From Protula sp. h YS-2021 (taxonomy: Eukaryota; Annelida; Polychaeta; Sabellida; Serpulidae), in contig OX457027.1 in the NCBI GenBank assembly GCA_949752745.1, forward strand, positions 62,168,329 through 62,232,328: a stretch of 64,000 nucleotides of DNA. The letters run 5' to 3'. The number at the start of each line of letters is the position of its first letter. Within the stretch, counting starts at the first letter, position 1. Both the position numbers and the translations under genes were made by a program. Under the pieces are notes generated by a model that saw nothing but the letters and a program-made list of their open reading frames with translations, was not told where the DNA came from and did not search any database. Shown here piece after piece: positions 23,131 through 34,948 of the stretch.

Positions 23131-24330
23131 GATTCGTTTAAATGTTAGACACTACGTCTACCTATCCTTCCACTTTTAATTTTTGCGTAGTCAACACGCA
23201 ATAGCCTTACACACACCATATCGCCCACGGAGGATAGACGTACTCCTCGAGACGTAGTCAAGTTATACTTGTGCCTTTATACCATAGAAGCCGTAGTTGT
23301 TGGGTCAAGGATACTTTAAATGCCAAAGTAATGCTTTCTTTCTCGTCTTTTTTTCGATCCGCAGGCTGAAGATGAGCTAACAACTGCCCGGGTACTAAAC
23401 ACGTACCAGCCTTGGGAAAACCCCACCGAGACTATGCCACCTGACCAGTGGAAGTGGCCGATCTGAGTTATCCACACTGAAAAGAAGTTGAACATGAGAC
23501 TGTCAAATAATTTATGTAGTGTGCTGCAGTGAAGACATTAAAACACAAGTTGAAAATATTTGACGTTTAAAATGGTTCATTTTCAAGCAAAACCTGGGGA
23601 AATATTTCGTATCTGAATGCTGAGTGCCAGAAGCGTGAAATAAGATCCGTTATTGCCAAAAAGAAATAAGAAAAACATATTGTTTTTGGTTGGCGTGACT
23701 ACTACGTAATTCAATAAATGGTAGTACAACAGTTTAGGCAGTGTTTAAGTGTAGTTCTGTTCACGATCAAAAACAGGGACATGGAGTTTTAACTCCGTCC
23801 AGGGCTAATTATGGGAATCAAAATGCGTTGCTTTGATGCAGGCCATACGAAACAAAAGCAGGTGAATGGCCGCACAGTACAGAAGCAGCTGTATGTCTAT
23901 ACCGCACAAAAGTACATGTATGCTTACAAAAACTTGTATGCTTATTTAGCACATAAGCACATTGGGGTATGATCCAAAAATTTTAAGAAGTAGGTCAAGC
24001 TAAGAATTCTCTGGCGCCGTGTTGGCAGCAAAAGGTGTGTTCAAGAAAATAGATTTCATAACTTTTATATCATTTTAAACTTTAAGGAACGTAGGAAACG
24101 ATGAAATGGACATTTTTAGGAAAAGTAAATTAAAAAAAAAGAACTTAATGGAACTGTTGGTGAAAGATATTGACTGGAATAAATAAACATTACCAGATAT
24201 AGATAGTACACCCTTGATCTCCCAAGTACCTTTGGCACAAGAGAAATGTTTTTTGTGTTTTATTGTTATTCATTATGTGTATTAATACTGGAATTTCAAG
24301 AACAATAATCTACACCAAAGTCGAACTGTT
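23131..24330. other. Non-coding stretch
   Basis: No gene recognised. The segment around 23365-23465 has a somewhat protein-like composition, but no family could be assigned. Confidence 0.35.
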
Positions 24331-24335
24331 CGCCA

Positions 24336-25950
24336 TTGGAAACAGATCAAGAGGCCTGTCTCCCATCAGCTGATTCTATTCAAAGTGTCATTCATCAAGG
24401 CAAAGTGAAATCACACCCTGTACATAATTTTAGAAAGGTAAAAAAACTCGCCGACAGTTCGATCCGTTCTTGTCTGAAACAAATAGAATTTCACGAACAC
24501 GTACCGCAAAAAGAATGCTTTTCAATCGGTCTTATAAATTGCCAATCCTTGAGCAACAAATCAGATATTATGTTGGAGCATATCTGCAAAAACTCGTTAT
24601 CACTGTACTTTTTAACCGAAACATGTATGCCAAAAGATCTATCTGACGATATTTCTGTAAGATCTGCACCTACCAATGGTTATTCATACTGTCAAAAACC
24701 AAGGCAGAATGGTCAACGCGGTGGTGGTGTTGCAGTTATCACGCAAAAATCCATTAAAACCACGGATATTACAGCCTCATAGAAATATTATTCATCTTTT
24801 GAATTTATCGCCACTCGATCAATAATTCGGGGAGAACAGATTACCTTTTATAGTCTTTCCTCAGCCGCTAACAGGCTGAAATTTAAAGATTTTCATAATA
24901 GGTTTGAAGACTTTTTAGAAGAAAGTGTTTCAACTCCAGGAAACTCCAGGAAAAATATGTATTTTAGGTGACTTTAATATTCACTGCAACGTGTCAAGCC
25001 ATCCCGAAAACAAAGAATTTTCTTCCCTGCTATCGTCGATGAGTCTTAAGCAACATGTTCCCTATGCGACACATATAAAAGATCACATCTTGGACTATGT
25101 TATTACTAGAGTCGATGACGAACGGCTTTCAACGTTTGCTATCAATGATCTCTCGGACCACCATGCCGTACATGGATATTTTAGAATAAAAAAATCAAAA
25201 TTTGAACAAAAACGTGTCACATACAGAAAAATTAAGGATATTTTGATATTGATTTATTTTGATAAAACCGTTTTACGTGAACATTCATCCAAAGAAGACT
25301 TAGCAGAGAGGTTTAACAACTTTTTTTCTAATAAAATTACAAAAATTCGAGAAAAACTGGACGAAAATTGTGGCGTATATATTCCAAATTCAGAACCAAC
25401 ATGTGACACGAAACTATCGTCTTTCACGGCCTACATCGAGGGTGAAATTTCAAAAATTATTGCCAAGACAAGTAATGATTCCTGTGCTCTGGACCCCATA
25501 CCAACGAGTCTTCTGAAGCGGTGCCTACCTCATCTGCTACCTACTGTAACTGATATCGTGAACTTCTCACTGGAGGATTGACATTTTCTAGCTACATTAA
25601 AACAAGCACTTGTCAACCCGCTTATTAAGAAAGCAACTGTCAATCCCGAGGAACTCAAAAACTACTTACCAGTATCCAATATTCCTTGGATTTCCAAAAT
25701 AATTGAAAAAGCAGTCATTAAACGTTTGGACACACACGTCACAAAAAACCAATTACACGAAAAATTTCAGTCTGCATATCGTGCTAGTCATGGAACAGAG
25801 ACAGCTCTGGTGTGTATATTTCACGATATCCTCCAGGTTGGACTACGGCCATGCAATACTATATGATCTTCTACAGCAGCAACGGCTACAAAATATTGCC
25901 GCTCGCTTAGTGACGTGCAATAGAAAATATGACCACGTCAAACCATTTTA
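24336..25950 (+). pseudogene. CR1-like LINE ORF2: endonuclease and partial RT, deleted
   Basis: The first part is an AP-type endonuclease: IGLINCQSLSNKSDIMLEHI (first catalytic block), LYFLTETC, GYSYCQKPRQNGQRGGGVA, then after a stop near 24781 CILGDFNIHCN and DLSDHHAVHGYF (last His block). RT follows: FNNFFSNKITKIREKL, SCALDPIPTSLLKRCLP, VNPLIKKATVNPEELKNY, KFQSAYRASHGTETALV. At about 25830 the sequence jumps directly to SRLDYGHAILYDLLQQQ. The whole palm region with the catalytic FADD is therefore deleted. Together with the stops at 24781 and 25581 this makes the copy inactive. The 5' end may be truncated. Confidence 0.85.
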
Positions 25951-26004
25951 AAATCAGTATATTGGGTACCAGTTAATTGCTGAATTGAGTTTAAAATTCT
26001 ATTA

Positions 26005-26524
26005 TTAACACTTGACAAGCCTTTGGCTTGCAAGGGTTATATGAATTTGTGCGAGCAAAATTCGTCTTTTTTTTCTTCTTGACAGTTTTTCCGATTTTTT
26101 GTGTCTTCTTCTCTGACACTATGGGCCCTACGACCATGAAACTTATGACTTATGAAGAGCTTGACCTGAACATGTGCATGTCACTTTTTATTTTCGTCTT
26201 TGATTTCGTTTTCTTTGTTAAAACGCCATGTGAAAAGAGTGTATTTTTGCAAATAAATGCGTAGCATTTAACGACAGCACAGAATACACATTTGCTCAGT
26301 GAGCTTTGTTCGAGCTCTCACTGCGTAAATAGATAACAAGGCGTATGCCTGATCAGTCAATAAAACTTTAAGTCAACAACAACCAAACACTACTCGGCTT
26401 ATAAGACGTATTCAAGCTGTGTTGTTTGCAATACATTATTCAAGAAAAAACCCATTGAAGGAAGTATTTTTGCGTTTTAATTTTTGCCAAGTGTTAACAT
26501 TTCGCTAGCGGAATGAGCTTCTAG
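26005..26524. mobile_element. Helitron/Helentron-associated-like insertion (520 bp)
   Basis: The insertion splits the LINE frame; removing it rejoins ILLLT to FQIIQGTALEYL without a frameshift. The left end has TTAACACTTGACAA and a small hairpin CAAGCC/GGCTTG (26016-26030). Near the right end, TTGCCAAGTGTTAA (26484-26497) is the inverted copy of the left end but subterminal. It is followed by a 16-nt palindrome ATTTCGCTAGCGGAAT (26499-26514), then GAGCTTCTAG. A left terminal and right subterminal inverted pair, a 3' hairpin and a CTAG end about 10 nt later fit Helentron-type non-autonomous elements. TTAACA occurs at both boundaries, so a 6-bp target duplication is the alternative reading. No protein is encoded. 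Confidence 0.7.
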
Positions 26525-26806
26525 TTAACATTTCAGATTATCCAGGGCACAGCTCTAGAGTATCTATGGGAACTACTCTCACTTTACGAACCTTCTAGGA
26601 CTCTGCGTTCAAAACATAAGAATATGTTAAATGTGCCAAAAGCCCGGACAAAAACTTGTGCCAAAAACAATGGTGATAGGGCATTCCCTGTTTTGGCGCC
26701 GCGACTGTGGAACAACCTACCAAGTGCCCTACGTTTAGAAACTAACTGCCTGTCTTTTAAGAAGAAACTTAAAACTTTTTTATTCAGTGTTCAGTTCTAC
26801 AAAGCA
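26525..26806 (+). pseudogene. LINE ORF2 C-terminal part
   Basis: Resumes the LINE after the inserted element. ELLSLYEPSRTLRSK, VPKARTKT, GDRAFPVLAPRLWNNLPSAL and FKKKLKTFLFS are the conserved C-terminal signature of CR1/L2-like elements. At about 26800 it runs into another tandem-repeat family, so the true LINE 3' end is not preserved. Confidence 0.85.
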
Positions 26807-27240
26807 ACAATCCCTTCAAATTCCTCCAAGTTGCAACTTTTCTCGACGTTCAGCAATTGAAAAATCGGGCACACAAAAGTTTTTACTTAATAACGTTATA
26901 CGCCTTTCTTTAATTTCGTTGTATGCGTCAAAAGTTGATGGAGCTGTTAGATTGACTCAAAGATTCCACATACAAAGTTTGAAGTCGATACGTTTTTCCA
27001 TTATCGATATTTTTTACACAAGATCTTGCAATATCAAACTACAGCGGTCAGTGCTCACAAAACGTAAGAGTACAGGCTTATATCACAAACTTTCAATCGT
27101 CACCTATTCCTTTTTTTTTTGTAAACAAAAGAAATGTCTCCCGACTAAACCCATAATTCACCAATTATCATTTTCCCTTTTCTCCCGACAGCCCTTTCAC
27201 AAAGTTTCATATGAACAATTTTGTGCTAATTCAGAATAAT
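26807..27240. repeat. Fragment of the CCAAGTTTGAAGTCGAT repeat family
   Basis: Contains the family words ACTTTTCTCGACGTTCAGCA, AAAGTTTGAAGTCGATACG and CATTATCGATATTTTT. These recur at 29.3-30.0, 39.0-39.65 and 46.6-47.2 kb. It is diverged and lacks the hairpin end seen in the other copies. Confidence 0.6.
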
Positions 27241-27270
27241 AAGACCTTTTACCTTATATAAATATATCCC

Positions 27271-28483
27271 ATGTGAACAGTAGTTGGGTCGTGTATCACG
27301 TTTTTCCAATTTTTGAAGAAGGGGGGGGGGGTACCTAACTTGACGTGTGTATTTCAATCCTCTTTTCATACAAGTTTAGGTGTTTTATCCTGGTTTATCC
27401 TGATTTTTTTCTGTGCGTCTTTATTGTCTGGTTCCAGTTGGTGGTCGCTAAAACAGGTTTTACTGTACGCTGCTTTTATCCCGGTTTTGAAATTGGTTAT
27501 TACAGCAATTTTACTGTACGTACTTTGTTTATGTGGGTCTAGAAGGTGGTCAAGACAGGCAGATCCCATGTGAACAGTAGTTGGGTCGTGTATCACGTTT
27601 TTCCAATTTTTGAAGAAGGGGGGGGGGGGGGAGGGGGGGGAGTACCTAACTTGACGTGTGTATTTCAATCCTCTTTTCATACAAGTTTAGGTGTTTTATC
27701 CTGGTTTATCCTGATTTTTTTCTGTGCGTCTTTATTGTCTGGTTCCAGTTGGTGGTCGCTAAAACAGGTTTTACTGTACGCTGCTTTTATCCCGGTTTTG
27801 AAATTGGTTATTACAGCAATTTTACTGTACGTACTTTGTTTATGTGGGTCTAGAAGGTGGTCAAGACAGGCAGATCCCATGTGAACAGTAGTTGGGTCGT
27901 GTATCACGTTTTTCCAATTTTTGAAGAAGGGGGGGGGGAGGGGGGGAGTACCTAACTTGACGTGTGTATTTCAATCCTCTTTTCATGCAAGTTTTGGTGT
28001 TTTATCCTGGTTTATCCTGATTTTTTTCTGTGCGTCTTTATTGTCTGGTTCCAGATGGTGGTCGCTAAAACAGGTTTTACTGTACGCTGCTTTTATCCGG
28101 TTTTGAAGTTGGTTATTACAGCAATTTTACTGTACGTACTTTGTTTATGTGGGTCTAGAAGGTGGTCAAGACAGGCAGATCCCATGTGAACAGTAGTTGG
28201 GTCGTGTATCACGTTTTTCCAATTTTTGAAGAAGGGGGGGGGGGGTGAGTACCTAACTTGACGTGTGTATTTCAATCCTCTTTTCATACAAGTTTAGGTG
28301 TTTTATCCTGGTTTATCCTGATTTTTTTCTGTGCGTCTTTATTGTCTGGTTCCAGATGGTGGTCGCTAAAACAGGTTTTACTGTACGCTGCTTTTATCCC
28401 GGTTTTGAAGTTGGTTATTACAGCAATTTTACTGTACGTACTTTGTTTATCTGGGTCTAGAAGGTGGTCAAGACAGGCAGATT
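27271..28483. repeat. Tandem repeat, ~305-bp unit x4, with variable poly-G
   Basis: Four units start with ATGTGAACAGTAGTTGGG at 27271, 27568, 27879 and 28184. Spacings of 297, 311 and 305 bp vary mainly in a G-tract after GAAGAA. The units are nearly identical outside that tract. Inside each unit, a shorter ~55-bp motif (GGTCGCTAAAACAGGTTTTACTGTACG) recurs in diverged form, and related copies lie at 28484-28560 and 35820-36040. Hydrophobic open frames in all four units are repeat artefacts. Confidence 0.92.
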
Positions 28484-29184
28484 TTACGTCTGTTATCCGA
28501 AACTGGAAGCTAGTCACTACAAACAGGTTTCGCGTCTTTGTATCCGTATTTTGAAGGTGGGAGTTACAACTAAGTTTTCCGAAATATTCCGAAATGTTAT
28601 TCATTTATTTGTTAGTTTTTGTTAACCCTAACCCCCTTCCCCCAGCTACCTAATGTAGGTAAGACTCTAAAAGCAACCCTAACCGTTTTAGCGGAACGTT
28701 GCGGTAAGGGTTTGTACACCAAGTATCGTTATAGCCATAATGCATACCTTGTCTTCGTAAATTTCCATCGGCCAAAAAGCACTGAAAAGATATTTTTCAT
28801 AACTGTGCAACACTTGACTCACCTCGGTGGGAGAGTTGGGGAAGGCATTTTGGTGTCAACATAGCGCGCTGCTTGTCATAATACAAGACATTACTTGACC
28901 CATTTTAAAAGTGAAAGGTATTTCCAGGTCCTACACAAACATTGCGTGCCGTTACGTAATTATTCCCATATATGAAACAGCTTGGCAGCCAAATGAAAAC
29001 ACGCTAATAGTTGTGGGTGAGTAACGCACGAAAAGGTCAATTACACGAAATGTCAGAGATCGATAACTGTGCTGCTTATCTTTTCAAGTATGTCTAAAGA
29101 ATGCAGGAACATTGCAGAATCTTCTTGAAAAATCTGAAATCCCAAGAGTAGTTGATAACTATCCTTAGTTAACAAAAGAGCCGA
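28484..29184. other. Non-coding stretch
   Basis: Starts with decayed subunits of the preceding array. No gene is recognised; the 81-codon frame at 28619-28864 has no domain features. Confidence 0.4.
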
Positions 29185-29243
29185 CAAAAGGGGGAAGCGG
29201 GGGGGGGGGAGGGGGCGGGGGGGGGGGAGGGTGGAGGGGGAGT
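29185..29243. repeat. G-rich low-complexity tract
   Basis: About 60 bp of nearly pure purine, made of G runs of 4 to 12 separated by A, C or T. It contains many possible G-quadruplex patterns on the plus strand. Confidence 0.9.
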
Positions 29244-29289
29244 ATTAGATTCAGCGACTGCAAAATATATCACATTATACTTTCCACGC

Positions 29290-29990
29290 GGATGGAGCCT
29301 TTCTTAATTTTCCAGGTTCAATCTTCAATAATATAAACCGCGCGACTTATCCAAGGAATAACTACACCAAGTTTGAAGTCAATCCGATGTTTCACTATCG
29401 AGATATTTTTACCCAATGACGTCATCTGTCATTTTCGTTCGTTCTGCTCCAGGCATATTTGGCAGAATTTTTTGGACCAAGCAACATTACCACAAATTTT
29501 CAACTTTCTCCGATGTTCAGCAGCTGAGAAATCTTACATACAAGTTTTTAACGTACGGACGTTATACGCCTTTCTTAATTTCGCCACATCTTTCAAAAGC
29601 TGACAGGGCATATCCACATAAAATTTGAAATCGATATAATTTTCCATTACCGAGATTTTTGCCCACAAGATCTTGTTCAGAATTGTACATAATTTATATG
29701 ATGACCTCATACGTGTTCGTATCGTGCTCGTTGTTCGTTGTTCAGTGGCTGGGAAATTTCGTACATAAGATTTTTACGCAATGACGTCATACGCCTTCCC
29801 TTAAAATGTAACGTGCGTCAAAAGTTGGGAGAACCGTCCGACCTACCCAAGGAATGAACAGATGAATTATGAAGTCGATCCGGCTTTTCGTTCTCGAGAT
29901 ATTTTGCACACATTTTGTTCACAAGACTGACACATCCACATGTACAAACAAACACTGTATATCTCCCTTTGGTCTGGGAGACATAATTAG
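29290..29990. mobile_element. Tandem-core element ending in a TCTCCC hairpin
   Basis: Diverged units contain CCAAGTTTGAAGTCAATCCG, CTCCGATGTTCAGCAGCTGAGAAAT and TGACGTCATACGCC. A CA-rich tract follows. The end is the hairpin TCTCCC (29962-29967)/GGGAGA (29976-29981) and then CATAATTA. The 47.19-kb locus has the same end with a longer stem. No protein is encoded. This is another member of the hairpin-ended tandem-core class. Confidence 0.7.
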
Positions 29991-30019
29991 TGTCCCACCG
30001 CCACGTAGGGCGGCTTGGG

Positions 30020-30900
30020 GGACGAGCTTTCGGGTCTGTCTTCTGTCGACACTTTTTTTGTTAACACACCCAATCCTACATTTCTTGATCGATTGTCAAA
30101 TATTTTACACATGGGTGGTATGGGTGCTAACGAGTTGATGTTGTAAATGAGCCAGGTCGGTCCAAGGTCATTGATCCAGCTGGACTTCAAAATTTTGTAC
30201 AGTCCTTGAGGACTTGAGTGAGTTTGTTAACACACTGAAGCCTACATTTCACAATCGAAAAATATTTTACATATAGTAGTATGGGAGCTAACAAGAGCTG
30301 GTATTATAAATGAGCCAGTTCGGTCCAAGGACATTGGCCCTGCTGGACTTCAAAAACTTGCACATTCCTTGAGCACTCGAATGAGTTTGTAAACACTCTC
30401 AAGCCATTTCTTGATCGATTGTCGAAATTTTTTACCTATAGGTAGTATGGGTGCTAGCAAGAGCTGGTATTGTAAATGAGCCAGGTCGGTCCAAGGACAT
30501 TGGCCCAGCTGGACTTCAAAAACTTGCACATTCCTTGAGCACTCGAATGAGTTTGTAAACACTCTCAAACCATTTCTTGATTGATTGTCGAATTTTTTAC
30601 AAAGGTAATATGGCTGCTAACAGCAGCTGGTGTTGTAAATGAGCCAGGTCGGTCCGAGGACATTGGCCCAGCTGGACTTCAAAAATTTGCACATTCCTTG
30701 AGCACTTGAGTGAGTTTGTTAACACTCTCAAGCCAACATTTCTTGATCGATTGTAGAAATATTTTACATATAGGTAGTATGGGTGCTAGCAAGAGCTGGT
30801 ATTGTAAATGAGCCAGGTCGGTCCAAGGACATTGGCCCAGCTGGACTTCAAAAATTTGCACATTCCGTGAGCACTTGTATGAGCTTCTTAACACACTCAA
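30020..30900. repeat. Tandem repeat, ~165-bp unit x5
   Basis: Five units carry AATGAGCCAGGTCGGTCCAAGGACATTGG at about 30147, 30311, 30474, 30637 and 30806, with CTTGATCGATTGTCGAAAT and GTATGGGTGCTA between them. Period is 163-169 bp. Similar minus-strand peptides appear in several units only because of the repetition. Confidence 0.9.
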
Positions 30901-31202
30901 GCCTACACAATCACACCTCACACTGATCCCTGACTGAATGATATATTACGTAATAGCTGTGAGTAACGCATAGAAAAGTCACTTGCAGCCAATGTAAGAA
31001 AAAGCCATCGATCGATCGTTGTGTTGCCACTTTTTCAAGTATATCTAAAAATACAGGAACATTGGAGAATCTTCTGGAAAATGCTGAAATCCCCAGTGCA
31101 GTTAAATCACTAAGCTTAGTTGACATAAGATTATCCATGGTCAACCCCCAACTCACGACTGCTGATTTATGACAGAGAAGTATAACCTTCATTCAAAATT
31201 TT

Positions 31203-31560
31203 CATGACAGGCTGTGTGCCTGGTGTCAGTAAGGATTTTAATACAAAAATAGTTTTCGTCAATATTTCCGCCAATTTTCAGCGGATGGCAAAAAAGGTTA
31301 TAACCGCGTTGGTACTAATGTCCTCTGCCTTTAATAAAAATCTCGGGACAACAAGATCACATTCTTCCGTCCCATACAGTCTGGTGGTTTTCGTCAATAT
31401 TTCCATTATTTTTTTTCTTTTTTTTTTTGGTGAACTGCCAAAAATATTAATAGCCAGGTGGACACTTGTGCCCACCACATTCAATCAGGAGGAGGAAATG
31501 TGTTTTTTTTAATTAGCTTAGGCCAATGTCTTGGTAATTTTTGTAAAGTTTGTCCAAGGA
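31203..31560. repeat. Copies of the GCCAGG...AATATTTCCGCCAATTTT family
   Basis: Two diverged units with TGCCTGGTGTCAGTAAGGATTTTA and CGTCAATATTTCCGCCAATTTT. They match the larger array at 37.86-39.0 kb. Confidence 0.6.
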
Positions 31561-31814
31561 CAAAGTCCCAGCTTACGAAAAGCAATAAAACCAATTCCAG
31601 CGTGCATGAGCAAGGGAATTTTCCTGAAAAATTTGGCTTCAAAAGATGAGACGGCAAAGAGCTAGCCCAATAATTAATTTAGCACCGGACCAGAACATAG
31701 ATCGATAAATGCATACAAAGATTTCTTTCCCAGAAAAATGGGAAACAGATTTTTTGTATCTCTGGTAGACAGGATAGTCTGCCATAGATACCTTCAAACA
31801 ACGCTCGCATTTCG

Positions 31815-34215
31815 GACCAGTGCGCATATTTATGTAACTTGCCTTGATGCACGGTTCTTATTCAGACAAGTGCGCATGTTTATTTAATTTTGCGTAGATG
31901 CGCGGTTCCCATTTGGGAACAGTGCACATGTTTATTTAACTTCCGTTGATGTGCGGTTCGCATTTCGGACGAGGGCCCATGTTTTTTTTTTACCTTTTGT
32001 GGGTGTGCGGTTCTTATTTCGGATCAGTGCGCACGTTTATTTACCTTGTGTTGATGTGCGGTTCTTATTTCGGATCAATGCGCATCTTTATTTACATATT
32101 GTTGATGTGCGGTTCTTATTTCGGATCTGTGCTCATGTTTATTTATCTTGTGTTGATGTGCGGTTCTTATTTCGGATCAGTGCATATGTTTATTTACCTT
32201 GTGTTGATGTGCGGTTCTTATTCCATACCAATGCGCATGTTTATTTTACTTGCGTTGATGAGCGGTACTTATTTCGGACAGGCCAAGTTTTCTTGCGTTG
32301 CCTTGATACGCGGTTCGTTGATGCAAGGTGCTTATTTTGGTCCAGTGTGCTTGCTTATTTAGCTTGTGTTGCTGTGCGGTTCGCATTTCGGACCCGTTTG
32401 CATGTTTATTTAACTTGCGTTGATGCACGGTGCTTATTTTGGACGTGTGCCTATGTTTATTTAACTTGCGTTGGTGCGCGGTTTGCATTTTGGACCAGTG
32501 TGCATGTTTATTTAACTTGCGTTGATGAGCAGTTCGAATTTCGGATCATTACGCATGTTTATTTAACTTGCGTTAATGCGCGGTTCGAATTTCGGACCAG
32601 TGCGCATGTTTATTTAACTTGCTTTGATGCAAGGTGCTTATTTTGGACCAGAGCAAATGTTTATTTAACTTGCGTTGGAGCGTGGTTCGCATTTCGAACT
32701 ACTGCGCATTTCTATTTAACTTGCGTTTATGCGCGGTTCGAATTTCGGAGAAGTGCGCATGTTTATTTAACTTGCGTTGATGGCCGGTGCTTATTTTAGA
32801 CCAGTGCAAATGTTTATTTATTTTGCAAATGTTTATGTAATTTCGAACCACTGCGTATGTTTATTTAACGTGCGTCGATGCGCGGTTCTTATTTCAGGCC
32901 AATGCGCATATTTCTTAAACTTGGAGTTGATGCGCGGTTCTTATTCTGGGCCAGTGCGCATGTTTATTTAATTTGCGTTGATGCGCAGTTCTTATTTTGA
33001 ATAGTGCGCATGTTATTTAAGTTGCGTTAATGGGCAGTTCCCATTTCGACATAGTGCGCATGTTTATTTAACTTGCGTTGATGCAAGGTGCTTATTTTGG
33101 TCCAGTGTGCTTGCTTATTTAGCTTGTGTTGCTGTGCGGTTTGCATTTCGGACCAGCGCGCATGTTTTTTTAAACTTGTGTTGATGCGTGGTTCGCATTT
33201 TGGACCATTGCGCATATTTATTTAACTTGTGTTGATGATCGGTACTTATTTTTGACCGGTGCAAATTTTTATTTAACTTACGCTTATGTGCGGTTCGCAG
33301 TTCGGACCAGTGTGCATATTTATTTAATTTGCGTTGATATCCGGTTTGCATTTCGGACCAGCATACCTGTTTCTTTAGGTTGCGTTGATGCGCAGTTCGC
33401 ATTTTGGGACAAGTGAGCAGGTTCATTTAACTTGCGTTGACGCGCGATTTGTGTTTCGGACCAGAACGCATGTTTATTCAAGTCCCGTCGATGCCCCACT
33501 CTTATCTCTATTCAACTTGCGTCGATTCATGGTTCTTTCTTCGGACCACTGCGCATGTTTATTTAACTTGCGTTGACCACTGCGCATGTGTATTCAACTT
33601 GCGTCGATGCGTTGTTCTTTTTTCCTTACAAGTGCGCATGTTTCTTTAACTTGCATTGATGTGCGGTGCTTATTTTGGACCGGATCGCATGTTTATTTAA
33701 CTTCCGTCGATGCGCGCTTCGCATTTCAGGCCATTGCCCATGTTTATTTAACTTGTGTTGATGCGCGGTTCTCATTTCAGAGCAGTGCGCATATTTATTT
33801 AACTTGCGTTGATGCGCCGTTCGCATTTCGGACCACTGCGCATGTTTATTTAATTTGCCTCGATGTGCGGTTCGCATTTAGGACCAGTGCGCATGTTTCT
33901 TTAGGCTGCGTTGATGCGCGGTTCGCATTTCAGACCACTGCGCATGTCTACTCAACTTACGTCGAAGCGTAGTTCTTTTTTTCGGACCAGTGCGCATGTT
34001 TATTTAACCTGCGTTGATGCGCGGTGCTTATTTTGGACCAGTTCGCATCTTTATTTATCTTCCGTCGATGCGCAGTTCACATTTCGGACCAATGCGCATG
34101 TTTATTTAACTTGCATCAATGCAGAGTACTTAATTTGGACTACTGCGAATGTTTCTTTAACTTGCGTCGATGTGCGGTTGTTAAATCTGACTACTGCGCA
34201 AGTTTATTTAAATTC
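31815..34215. repeat. 51-bp minisatellite, about 47 copies
   Basis: The consensus unit is about GTTTATTTAACTTGCGTTGA, then TGCGCGGTTCGCATTTCGGA, then CCAGTGCGCAT, 51 bp in all. The unit varies by substitution and rare indels along 2.4 kb. Because 51 is divisible by three, long frames run through it: one of 282 codons at 31951-32799 repeats a 17-residue motif HVYLTCVDARFAFRTSA, and the opposite strand repeats KLNKHAHWSEMRTAHQR. Openness on both strands and frequent frame breaks argue that it is non-coding. Confidence 0.93.
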
Positions 34216-34289
34216 ATTTAATTTTTTTTTCAAAAATTCCGAAGAAATTCAAAAGTTTTCCAATTCACTCAAAAAGCACAAGCCGTATG

Positions 34290-34946
34290 CATGACCCCCT
34301 ATAGACGGCTCATATCGAAAATAAATGAAATCTGATAAAAACTGTAGGAGGAAATGCATTTTGAATTTTTTTCTTCAAAAATTCTCCCATCGACTGAAAA
34401 AGACAGGCCATATTCACGACACCCTAAGCATGCCTCAGCCCCAAAATAAATGACGTTTGATCAAAACTGCCGGAGAAAATGCATTTTGAGGTATTTTCAT
34501 CAAAAATTTCCCCCGAAATCAAAAATTCCCAAGTCGAGTCAAATAGCACAAGCCGTATGCGAGACCTACCTAAGGATGCCTCATGGCAAAAATAAATGAA
34601 ATCGGATAAAAACTGTAGGAGGAAATGTATTTTGAAGTTTTTCTTCAAAGATCCCAAAAAATACAGAAATTGTCGGATCGACTAAAAAGCGCAAGTCGTA
34701 TTCTCAACCCCTTAGGGATGCCTCAAACACCCCCCCCCCCCCCCAAAAAAAAAAAAGGTTCAAAACTGTAGGGGGAAATGCATTTTGAAGTTTTTATCTT
34801 CAAACACTCCCTAAAAATACAAAAATTCCCCGATGGACTAAAAAGCACAAGCCGTATGCACTCACACCAAAAATAAATGTCGTATTCTCAACCCCTTAGG
34901 GATGCCTCAAACCCCCCCCCCCCCCAAAAAAAAAGGTTCAAAACTG
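34290..34946. repeat. ~145-bp satellite, left block
   Basis: Diverged tandem units containing GGAGGAAATGCATTTTGAA, GACTAAAAAGCACAAGCCGT and CCAAAAATAAATGA. Poly-C/poly-A tracts appear in two units (34731-34756 and 34912-34934). The array continues at 36851 after the inserted element, in register. Confidence 0.85.
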
Positions 34947-34948
34947 TA

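Noticed and set aside
27313..28554. Repeated hydrophobic frames resembling membrane proteins
   Set aside because: The same frame appears in each ~305-bp tandem unit and depends on the poly-G length; it follows from repetition and T-rich composition.
30147..30900. CRISPR-like array of regularly spaced repeats
   Set aside because: Units are ~165 bp with no distinct spacers in eukaryotic DNA; it is an ordinary tandem repeat.
32540..32600. GGTTCGAAT word like a tRNA B-box
   Set aside because: It is part of the 51-bp minisatellite unit and has no A-box or cloverleaf around it.
31951..32799. A 282-codon protein with 17-residue repeats
   Set aside because: It is the translation of a 51-bp minisatellite that is also open on the other strand, with frame breaks along the array. 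Kept as a finding, not a gene.
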